From Cymodocea nodosa (taxonomy: Eukaryota; Streptophyta; Magnoliopsida; Alismatales; Cymodoceaceae), in assembly GCA_036874045.1 (NCBI GenBank), contig CM072337.1, positions 25,394,001 through 25,458,000 on the forward strand: DNA of 64,000 bases, in the 5' to 3' direction. This document shows positions 38,201 to 48,517 of this stretch, one piece after another. The position numbers and the translations under genes are program-made. Within the stretch, counting starts at the first letter, position 1; the number at the start of each line of letters is the position of its first letter. The notes under the pieces were generated by a model. It was not told the origin of the DNA and did no database searches. It saw nothing but the letters and a program-made list of their open reading frames with translations.

Positions 38201-41200
38201 GTGAGTTATGTTAATTGGGTAAATATTATCATAGTACTTTCATTAATTGCATCTTGTATTGAATTAAAATTTATTTTAATTTATTATAAAGTTTGGAGTC
38301 TTACTGCTATATCTATTCAAAGATATTATATTGTATTTGTTAATGACTACTCTTGTACATGTTGAGTCTATTTGTTAAGTCATCATCACATCTTAGATGT
38401 ACTAAAAGTCTTGTTTAATGAAATTTGGAATCACTTTTCCATTAAATCTAAATTCCTTTGTATTGATAATGTCTTAGAATTTAGTTAAATTGCTATTCAA
38501 AATCTTTGTGATTCTTCAAAAATCATACACTTGTCTCATACTTTATAACAAAATGGTATTACTAAATACAAACATTAATATATCTTGAATGTAGCTTGTA
38601 CTCTTATAATTTAAATGCATGTTTACAAGTAACTATAATTTAATGTGGTGCTTACCACATCCTATCTCATTAGCAAGATACTCTCTACAACTTTAAGAGG
38701 TGAGAATCCAAATACTAAATTCTTCATGCCTCCTCCTAGGGTGTATGGGTGTGTCACCTTTGTTCAAGACTTGTCCCTAAGCCTCAATAAGTTGGTTTTT
38801 TTATCCTTTAAGTTTGTTTTTATTGACTACTCTTGGACACAACAAGGATATCATTGTTATCATCTCTTTACCAAACAAGAAGCCAAATAATTTTTGTCCA
38901 TTACAAGTATATTGCCAACATCAATGAGCATAGTCATCCTCGATGCCCAATCAACTCTTGACCTCCACTACAAATCCTCTACAATCACTACCAAAGCCAT
39001 TTTAGCTACCCATTGCTTTAAAGTAGGGTATAAGAACTTGCACACTTTGTCCTATTTCAAATTTCATTTGTTGTGGTCACTTGAACATCTCTTTTCATAG
39101 TTTTGTCATATCTCTTTTTTCAAGTTTATTCCCGAGAACCACCAAGAAGCTTTACTCTTTCATTGGAAGACCACTATAGATGAAGAGATGTCTAACTTCA
39201 CATCATGTGGCACATAAGAATTGGTACTCCAAATTGTGAAAGTCAATATAATCACTTGTATATGGATATACACTATCAAACATAAGTCCAATGGCTTGCT
39301 AAATTGGTATAAAACTCATCTTGTTATTCAAGGTTTCAACCAAACATGGTATCAATTATACAAAGACTCTCTCTAGTTGCTCACCTGAACTTCAAATGCT
39401 TTTGTCTATAACCATAAATAAAGCTTGGACAATTTATTAGCTAGCTGTTAAAAATATTTTTCTCTATGGCAACTTGACCAAGTGTTAATGGAGTAACCTC
39501 TTAAGTATATTACTTAGAAAGAGTATTGTGCCTACTTCCTAAGGAAAGCTATTTATGCATTAAAGCAAATTCCTTACGCTTCATTTGAAAAGTTCAACAA
39601 AATTGTTGCACAAGGCAATTTTCAAAGATGTATCATTCATCACTCAATCTTCTACCGATGATCTCAAATTAGTAGTGTTATTGTCCTTTATGTTGAAGAC
39701 ATTCTAATCATAGGTAGTGATTCAACAAATATTCAGGTTAAAAAAATATCTTAAGACACTTTGTCACCAAGAATATAGGAAAACAACAATATTTCTTAGG
39801 CAAAGTTTGCTTTTTGAGAGGGTGTGTGGCATTATTTTAGAGAAAGTATGTGTTAGATCTATTGTAGGCAATAGGGTTTCTAGACTACAAGTTTGAAAAT
39901 GCACCTATAGAGCAAAGTCCATCCTTCTTGGATGATTTCTCTAGTCTCCAAAAGGATCCTGACAAATACAGGAGATTAACTAGCAAGCTGGTCTACTTGA
40001 CCGTCACTAGACCTAACATCACCTATGTTGTTAGCTTGTTCTTCCAGTTTATGCATAAACCACAGGTTGTCCATTAGGATGGTGCCTTACCTATGCTTGG
40101 ATATGTCAAGGGAGCCTTAGGCAAAGGCCTTATCTAAAGAAGGAACTATTATCTCAAGGTTAAGGCTTTTTCTTTATTCAAGATTTAGGATATACAAGAG
40201 ATAAAAGCAATAAGAAATCTAATTCAAGTCATTGTACTTAGGGAGAATCTTATCACTTTGAGAAGCAAAAAGCAAAATATTATATCTCAATCTAATATCA
40301 GAGCAGAATATCATTCAATGGCACAAACAGTTTATGAACAAACAAGCTACCATAATTATTGTTAACAATCCTACATTCTATGAACAAACAAAACACATCA
40401 AGGTGAACTATCATTTTGTTCGAGACATGTAATGTGAGGGTTCATCTCTACTCCATATACACAATCTCTAGAATGGATAGCCAATAACTTTACAAAGAGC
40501 TTAGATCTTGGAGTTTCCAAGACACATTGCATTAAATTAGGCATGTTTAATATACATGCTCTAACTTGATGTGGAGAGTTAAAATCATGTTACTAGTATG
40601 CATTATGTATATGAGTCTCTTATTGAGTAAATGAATATCTGCTTATCTAGTTCCCTATATATATGTGCTCACTCCATATCAATACATCCTCTTTTCTCCT
40701 CTCCTTCACAATATCTTAATTCCACTATGTGAGGTTGACAACATAAATCATTTTCCTCTACTTATTTGTATCCATCACTAAATTTTCTGTTAAATTATAT
40801 AATTTTATATTCTTTTTCACTATTTTTAAAAATAGATTTTTGGTCTTCCTCTATATTTATTAGTTTCACTTAAATATCAATTCTTACTGATGCATTTATA
40901 GCTCCTCTACTATATGATCAAACTATCTAAAACATTTTTCTCACGTTTAACATCAATCAGTGCAACTACTACATTATTTCAAATGAAGTCATTTCAAATT
41001 TATAGAATATGCATATAAAAAGTATACCTATATTTTAATTCCTCAATGACATTAGAAATGGTAAAGAATTTTCCACTGGCCTGGGTCGGGTAGCTTCTCT
41101 CCAAACAGGCAAGTTTCCAAACTATCCACTTATGATGATTTGTAATCCACCTGAATATCATAATAAATAGAAACAATGATTCCGAAAGTACTCAACTAGA

Positions 41201-44200
41201 CCTTTTTTGAGTGGAAAAAAGCAAATGATTAAAATCATCAGTATAGGAGGCCTGACAAGTCGTAGGCAAGCAAAAACAAAACAGGAAAATCTAGAAAAGT
41301 CGGTTTGGAATGCAAACCTGAATAAAGAAAAAAAGATACAACTATAATAAAGCAATACAAGAAAACATCAACACAAATATGCCAACAACTCCAAACACCA
41401 CAAGTCACAAAGTCTGGAAAAGAACTCAACTATATGTTATCAAGCAAAAGACAATATTTGTATTGGACTAAATTAATTAAATATGGACCTTCTGTTTCAT
41501 GCTACTACTAACATGCCATTAATGAAGCATCTACAAGCCTATCAACTGTGTAACTGTGAATTATATTGCATCTGACACACACAAAAATGAAATTCCTCTT
41601 CAACTTCAGCAAGCAGAACAAACATTTCATATATATTGCTACCAACGAAGAAAATAAAGAGGAGGATATGTGGATGTTCATTTGAAAATGGCAAGAATTG
41701 TTTATAATGGATCTTCATTTTGATCAACATACTTCTCATTAATAACATCAAGCCATCAACAGCTAAAAGAAAGAATCCAGTACTCTTTAGTGCAGTTTGC
41801 TGAAGAAGCACCCAATTCAACCAGCATATGTTGTAAGGAATCAACTTCAATCTTGCCTGAAGGCCCTGAATCACATGTAGTGCTGAATTTGTACCTTTCT
41901 GCTCTCTCAGCAGTCATCTGAAGTACTTCTTCTGATAAATGCTGCAATGCAAAGGGCAATATAAAAAGATTACCACAGAAATTTCGAGAAAAAAAATGTA
42001 ATGTCTACTCAAAACCAATCATACCAGATCATTATGATGAGGAGGACCACCAAAAAATTCTATTAAATTCTTCCTCTTAAACTGAAATGGATAATGAGTT
42101 GAAACCCTTGATTTACAGGAAATTTCTTTTGAAATTGGATCATTTGATAAACCTAAAGAAACAAAGACAAATTTGATAGTTTCATGGGTTGATATCAAAT
42201 AAAAGGCATTTAAAATAATGGAATCTAGAAATATACCAGTAGCTGGAAGACAGGAAACATTGCTTTTCAAAGGAGTGGAAAACCTGAATAGAGGAGAAAC
42301 AAAGAACAAGCTTATAATAAAAAAAAATCAACATTTAGGACCTAGATGTATGAAAAGATGTACAAACCGTGAAGTGCGTGGCCTTTTGAATGAAGAGGCA
42401 GAGTTTTTCCTTCTAACCCGTTTCTTTGCAGTAATAGAGTCCTCATCAAATGCATCTATGGTATTAGAAATTTCAGCCAAAGGATTCCCTAATTTCTCTC
42501 GCAGGCTTACTCTTTTGTTTTTAATTTCTTTGCTTGTTATCTTTGATAAGGAAGATTTGCTGCTGAACCTACAGAATCCTTGTGAAAAATAGCCAACTAT
42601 TTAAAATGGGTCAAGATGAAAGCCAATATCACTGCAACAAGAAGTGCTTTCATTGACAAAATATATTAAATAACATACCATTTGACGTTGATTTGCTTGA
42701 AGTTACTTTGTCATTTACACATGGAAGAGAGATATTCTCTTTTGTGCATAGATCAGCTGTGGTTTTCTCTTCCTTTGTAAAAGGAATGAATGAATTATTT
42801 GTTTTTTCACCACTCTCTAGAACTCCCAAATCAAACTCTCCAAGAAGGTTCCTTGCACGTTGCATAGCATCATGAGAAATTAATAAAGATCCTTTACTTG
42901 CTGTATGGAACTTAATAGGAGGTCCCAAAGAAGCAGATGCATGTACATCAAACTGCAAATCATTTGCATCTTTCCTTGACTCTAACAAAAAACTATCCCC
43001 TGGACAAATGTATAAGAGTTTCTCATTAGGTAATCTAAAACTTATACTGCAAATGTCCAACACTATAAAAAAAGATACTAGTATGAGACCTGTTCTTGTA
43101 CACTTGTCTTCTAGATCATTAGATATGGATGAGCTGTGCTGACCAAAAGGATGTTTAGAACATTCGGTAGTGGAAATTTTGCAGTTTTCCTCCAAGCCCA
43201 GTGAAGTATTAGCTTTGAAGAGAGCAGCAGGTGAAATATGTACAGTACCTCCAGGGTCTGTTTGGAAATGAGAGTTGACATAGTCAAACACATGTGGGCT
43301 GGCCCAAGCCTGAACATTATGCCACACACAGAGCAAACATTCATAGAAAAAAACAATAAATTGCTCTCATACTATATTGTACCAAGAATTAATATGCATC
43401 ATGCGTGGATGCAATTAATTGACACATAAACAGTTGATGTGTATCATACATGGAATATGGATGCACGCATTTGCTTTGACAGAAGTACGACCTGTCTAAA
43501 ATTTTACAAAATCGATCATTTATTATATTTATTTATATGCACAAAATAATTTGTGCAAACAAGAAAAGCTAAGGCATAAATGATTTTCTTTGCAAAAATT
43601 GAAATGATTAATAAAGTAAGTGATCATAGGTACAGAGAAGAAGCTTTGATGGGTCTTGTTCAATAATCAATAATAAGCACAATTATTATGCAAATAAAAA
43701 ATGAAAGAGAAATACAAAAAAGAAATAGTAGTGCCTAATTTTTTAATGTTGTTTTCCAAGAAAAGGAGTGTCCTGTACCACATAAAGTAAGCCTTACACG
43801 TAGGTGGGAAGCTTAAAGGAACCCACGAGAAGTGAATAAAAGTAAAAGGGAATTAGTCTATTACTGTTTTGATCATTCAAATCCACACACACAGATGTAT
43901 GCGTATTTATATTTGTGATTTTCATATTACACATTGAAATATTGCTTATGTCTTGGTGGCAAGTCATATATTGTGATGCTATAACTTATAGACCATTGAA
44001 AAGCTATATGAATGGGAAGATGACATTCTTCATAGATAGAAAGTATCATTGAGATGTGCAGCAGATTGTTTCATTGCATCGTAGACTAACTTAGAATGTT
44101 TCTATAAATAAGGCATGGCAGGGGAGACATTGAGGGCTTGCTCAAAGGAAGTAGAAAGATGAAGAAAACAGATGAAAGAAGTTGAAAGATGGAGAGAACA

Positions 44201-47065
44201 AATTTTTAACGGTATAAATAGTTGATTAAATGCCAACAACATTAACAAATATGCAATCATAGCATTCCCTACATCACTGAATTCATTGCATAAACATGCA
44301 TCATATACCACCTAACAATCTTATAGTGTCATCCCCCCTCAAATTGAGAAGAAGGCATTTCAATGCTCAGTTTGCAATTAAAATGTGGTAAATGACTTGA
44401 AGGAAGACTTTTTGTAAACAAGTCTGCAACCTGAACCTGATTAATGGTAAGAACATATTGAATTTCAAATTGATCAGCAGTAACCTTCTCATGAATAAAG
44501 TGAGCATCAACTTCTATGTGTTTGGTTCGATTATGGAAAACAGGATTTTAGTTAAAGAAATGGTCAACATTAACTCACACCAAACTACTGGTGTAGAAGT
44601 AGTACTGCAACATAGTTTTTTTAGCTTGGAATGTAGCCAGATTAGTTCTGTAGCAGTATTGGCTAATGCTCTATATTCAGCCTCTGTAGAGGATGGGCAA
44701 CAATATTTTGCTTTAGCAAGCAAAATTTATGTGCAGCATAAGGTCTAAGCGAAGAAAAACATAAACATTCAAAAACTTTAAGCTCAATAATTGGAGGAAT
44801 GCTGAAAAAGTCTTTGATATGAGGAAGTAGTAACATTTCTTCCAATAGGCAACCTATTTATAAGAATAAGGTAGTGTAAAGATGTGCCACTGCTTGAACT
44901 TCCAACTGGTGCAGCCATCATTGCTGTAGCTGCCAAGAATGAATTATGCAGTGATGCAGGAGGCTCTAATACTACGAAGGAAGTAGAAAGATGAGGAGAA
45001 CAAATGAAAGAAGTAGAAAGACGGAAAAAAAATTTAGCAGTGGATGCAAAAAATATATCTTTATTGTTATTTCCATGGTTCTAACATGGACATACACATA
45101 GTTGAGTAAAGATCAACAACATTAACAATTCTAGTTGTGGCACTCCCTACATCAATGAATTCTAACAATATCAACAAACTTCAATTAACAAACTCAACAA
45201 CCTAACAACCTTCTACTGTCATTGCTAAGTCAAACTTACAAATAAGAAGCCTCTTTCATACATGCAATCAGTTTGTGTAGCAAATAATAACTAATAAAAT
45301 TTAGATATCATTGCCTACTTACCTCCATTAGTGGTATCTCCTTCAAGTATAGATACTGCCTTCCTTACAGAAGACTGCCTAACTGTAACAGATTTTCCTG
45401 ATCCTGTCTGGAACATGGGAATCACAGCATCTTTTTCCCTATTGCATTGTAATCCTGATCCAACAAAAATACCAAAGTGGTGTATGATTCAGAACTAGAC
45501 ATCTGAGTGTAATTTAGTGTATATATCTCATAATATTTAGGTGGAAGCCTGTAGCGATTAATGAGACCATCTTATTCCCAAAAAACACTTATAACTTAGC
45601 AGTCGAACCAAGCATTGACTTTTGCGTCATCTTAATTTAATACATATTCTTCTTTTTTATGCATAAAAGCTTTGAGATACATGTATTTCAAAATGAATAT
45701 TTTTCTTCAAATATGTCATATTTATTTTTACAGGAAAAGTATGTCATGTTATTTCATTAAGTTGCTTTGCATAAGCATAAGAGTATAACAAAGTACTAAG
45801 AAAAAGCACTTCCATTTTTCCCAATTATCACCAAATATTCACCAAGGATCCTGGAAAAATAGAAAATATCATAGTTATCAAGACACCAAAATAGTTCACA
45901 AGAAGTACGAACTGATGCTTGGAAGCCTTGCCTATCCCTGGGATCATTAGTAGATTCAAAATAACAATAATTTTCATAAACATATTATATACTCCACATG
46001 GTAAGATTATGACTCAGATTAAAAATAAAGCAAGACTAAGAAGTAGGAACTATCAAAATAATTTTTGATTGTACAAGATTCTTGGACACCGAAACAAGAT
46101 TAATTAAAGGGGAATAAGAACCAACCTATTTGTCCGCTTTCTTCTCCTATAGCAGAAGCATACAAAATCTTTCCAAGCTTAAAAGGATTTACAAAATCAC
46201 TCTGGGTCATTGGCATGAAACTATTCTCTTCACCCCCCTCTGCATCTACTCCATTAAGAATAGATGCTGCCTTCCGAATTGAGTTCGCTTTAACAGTAAC
46301 AGACTTTCCGGACCCTGTCTGAAACATTGGGAACGCTCCATTACCTCCACTTCTCTCGACATTCATTCCGCCTCCACTTCTCTCGACATTCATTCCGTCT
46401 CCTACATCAGATGCTACCTCCTGAATCAAACTCTGCCCATTAGTCCTTCTATAACCCATCCCTAACTTCGAACCACAATCTTCCCGATTTCTAGTATGAT
46501 CCAGCTTTCCATCCCCATGCACTTCTAAGGCAACAGGCGCCACCTCCCGATTCGAACTTTTCCGAGCGTTGACCAATATTCCCGACCCCGTCTGGAGCAT
46601 CGGAGCACCATCAACGCCACCGTCACCTCTCTTACCTGTCGATCCCCGTCCAATAATTGCTTTCTCCATATGCATCAAACCCCGCCCCAACGCCATTTTA
46701 TTACCCAGACCCGTCTGGAAAACGGAAGTGTCACAACCATCACTCCTATAGCCCTCACCTCCAAGAACAGCTTCCGCCTTCCGTATCGAGCTATCCTTGA
46801 CAGAAACAGGCCTCCCAGACCCCGTCCGGAATATCAGACCACCACCATTTCCACCACCCCCACCTTCCATAATCTTTGATGAAGCGGCTTGGAGCAGGAG
46901 ATCCGCCATCGATGGCAAGCTGGTGGTGTCTTTGCCCCGACCTAGGGTTTCCCGAAGTTCCTGCGGCGATTGAGCGGTCTCGTGCCCCACGGGACACCAC
47001 CTGAAGTGACCTCCGGGGCCGGGGAAGATCCGCCACGTCGGCACCTTCGGCGGCGGCGTCGTCAT
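29241..47065 (-). CDS. BRCA2: BRCA2 homolog, recombination mediator
   Basis: Twenty-two exons located: 47065..46126, 45454..45323, 43309..43090, 42999..42679, 42578..42368, 42283..42237, 42152..42025, 41941..41784, 41150..41028, 36066..35869, 35784..35703, 35616..35566, 35474..35399, 35313..35202, 35129..35058, 32028..31845, 31766..31584, 31455..31319, 31250..31188, 30538..30325, 29565..29398, 29297..29241; about 1,290 residues (Arabidopsis about 1,150). BRCA2 loads RAD51/DMC1 on single-stranded DNA in nuclear and meiotic repair. N-terminal TWRIFPG is followed by BRC-type repeats near 77-103, 113-138, 154-180, 245-272, about 325-352 and one in exon 4 (FHTASKGSLLIS). The C-terminal half has the helical domain (exons 7-10), OB1 (WYSLNAILDEGL, PFNCIKGG-like region), Tower (exons 15-16) and OB2/OB3. 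The join of exon 2 (phase 1) to exon 3 (phase 0) does not close, so a small exon is missing from this model or the gene is damaged. The ATG at 47065 is chosen; the open frame upstream begins with GTG. Confidence 0.93.
33786..34810 (+). mobile_element. RTE-type LINE remnant in a BRCA2 intron
   Basis: Inside the 3-kb intron between exons 15 and 16, opposite to BRCA2. Conceptual reading with stops and frameshifts gives reverse transcriptase motifs: a GLDGIPVEV box, MPNEWRKNSLIPIFKNKG, NYNNYHSIKLISYTMEK, LYIVFIDLEKTYD, SFANEIIVID (the YxDD-type box, changed) and the RTE-clade end MPLKLNGNFFKTAI. The endonuclease part is missing. Dead. Confidence 0.85.
36180..36241 (+). repeat. 5' LTR of the Copia element, internally deleted
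   Basis: It shares its start (gttaaa(g/a)tcat(a/g)ttacta, then gtctctt) and its end (ttccttcaca or tccttcaca) with the 3' LTR but lacks about 70 bp of the middle. It runs straight into the primer-binding site. Confidence 0.8.
40577..40710 (+). repeat. 3' LTR of the Copia element
   Basis: A 134-bp LTR following the polypurine tract gtggagag. It starts agttaaaatc (the 5' LTR has tgttaaagtc) and ends ccttcaca. Differences between the shared parts indicate an old insertion. Confidence 0.8.
44142..45167 (-). mobile_element. Internally deleted Copia element in BRCA2 intron 2
   Basis: Same orientation as BRCA2. The 5' LTR is 45167..44975 (starts TGTTAGAATTCA) and the 3' LTR is 44317..44142 (starts TGTTAGGTGG); both contain tgatgtagggaatg/gtg and a run of ctttctacttc units. 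A mutated primer-binding site (tagtattagagcc for tggtatcagagcc) follows the 5' LTR. Remains inside: a gag start (MMAAPVGSSSSG), an integrase end (KVFECLCFSSL) and the RNase H region (STEAEYRALANTATELIWLH), ending in a ttgagggggg polypurine tract. Most of the polyprotein is deleted. Confidence 0.88.
46344..46397 (-). repeat. Exact 27-bp tandem duplication in BRCA2 exon 1
   Basis: Two identical 27-bp units (46344-46370 and 46371-46397) encode GMNVERSGG twice (residues about 224-241), in the linker before the fourth BRC repeat. The identity indicates recent slippage; the frame is kept. Confidence 0.95.
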
Positions 47066-48517
47066 TGTTCGGGCGGCGGAGTAGATGGCCTGCGGAGGCA
47101 GGAGTGGTGACAAGGAGGTGGACTGGTCCGGTGCTGTGTGATCTGTGGGGATTCGGATGGCGGGAAAATGGCGGAACTGTTTACAGATTTCAATGTCATG
47201 TGTAACAATAATTCTTCTCGACGCTTTCACTTTTTCCCTTACCTTTCTGTTTATTTCCTTTTTCCAAGTACATGGCAGTGTCTTATTTTTTAAAACACTC
47301 GAACAGAATAGCTATGGCAACGAGTATAACATTTCTTAGGTATTTTTTAATTTACAAATTAAATTTAATAACTATATAGCTGACAGAATAAAATACGATT
47401 TTTTATGACATATTGATAAAAAGGAATTTTTTAAATGACATACAAATAATTACTAAATTATAAGAAGGCATGCAAATAAATTTTTTTAAATTTATATTAT
47501 ATTTTTCTAGCCATGTAATAACTTAATCTGTGCCATGACTTTTACATATGTTTTCAGGAGCATTACCCAGATGCACCTTTAGAAAAATACTACATATTTT
47601 TAATAATAATTTATCATAATCTTTTTATGGACGATGTTCTTACTTTCTTCAAACGGTAAGCCATACGTTTACGATCCTCGACCGTAAAAAAAAGATAGAA
47701 ATTACTACTTTTTCTAAAAACACTATTATGTCGTGTCACAAAAGTTACAAAGATGTGTCTTCACGATCTGCACCATAGGATTATATTTAAATTTAAAAAT
47801 TGATGTTTACATGTTTAAAATAAATGAAAGGCATATACCTTGAATAAAATGTTACAGCAAAATATGTCAAAACACTAGAAGTAGTCTGAGCATATGAGCG
47901 ACGATTGTTCGAAATCCAAATAGAATTAAATCAACTTTGGCTATGCAAGTAATATTGATCTCAACTAAAATGAATATTTACCAAATTTTCTTTACCAATA
48001 CCTATAAAAAGATTATCTAATCAAAAAATAGATGGGTTAATAATACTAATAAATATTAAATCGATATTCAAGAGATTAACTTTTTTTTAACATTATTCAA
48101 TAGATTAACGTCATTGAAAATAATATTATCCTTAGATTTCTATATGACTATAAAAAGCGAGCAAAAGGAGTACAAAGTAGTTTTGTTGAAAGAAAACGAA
48201 GATAGAAATAAAAAAATAAAATCTGCCCTCAATGTCAAATAAATATTATGATTTATAAAAAGATGCTTAATATAGTCAAATAAGATAACAAAAATTCCTT
48301 ATTTTTGGACCTTTTTATCTGTTTATGTAATCGGAGACTTTTAACGTTATTGCTCTTGATTAGCAATATATATATATATATATATATTTATCAAGAAACA
48401 CGGCAAGAATACCGTCGACAAATCGACCGCACCACTGCTTCTGTTACGCCAAGCACAAATCAAACCGAAGAAGCTAACAAATCCACATTTCTACTCGGGC
48501 GATTTTTCATTGCCCGA
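47066..48517. other. Shared upstream region between BRCA2 and the PPR gene
   Basis: The two genes are divergent; this 1.45 kb is the BRCA2 promoter side (GC-rich to about 47200) and then AT-rich DNA, with a (TA)n run at 48366-48388 and the leader of the PPR gene from about 48400. No other gene is seen. Confidence 0.6.

Larger units (their letters stand above)
36180..40710 (+). mobile_element. Decayed Ty1/Copia retrotransposon in a BRCA2 intron
   Basis: A 4.5-kb element lies in the intron between exons 9 and 10, antisense to BRCA2. LTRs are at 36180-36241 and 40577-40710; a 12-base primer-binding site tggtatcaaagc (36242-36253, initiator Met-tRNA type) follows directly. Order of pieces: gag-like (about 36410-36770), protease box WIIDLGVSSHI (about 37890), integrase end (VLTTSYLISK, then PPRVYGCVTFVQDLS, 38645-38800), reverse transcriptase YVEDILIIGS (about 39690), VYLTVTRPNITYVVS (about 39990), RNase H RAEYHSMAQ (about 40305), then a purine-rich tract (gtggagag) before the 3' LTR. 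Many stops. Flanks atatt/atatc could be a 5-bp target duplication with one change. Confidence 0.92.

Noticed and set aside
42218..42592. 124-codon plus-strand open frame
   Set aside because: It is antisense to BRCA2 exons 5 and 6, which join in phase with conserved flanks.
43480..43500. A tiny ag-ACAG-gt micro-exon in BRCA2 intron 2 to repair the phase break
   Set aside because: Four bases do not give the required length of 3n+2, and there is no support beyond chance splice dinucleotides.
47066..47230. Upstream extension of BRCA2 exon 1 by 55 residues
   Set aside because: It starts with GTG and lacks conserved sequence; the ATG at 47065 lies just before the TWRIFPG motif.
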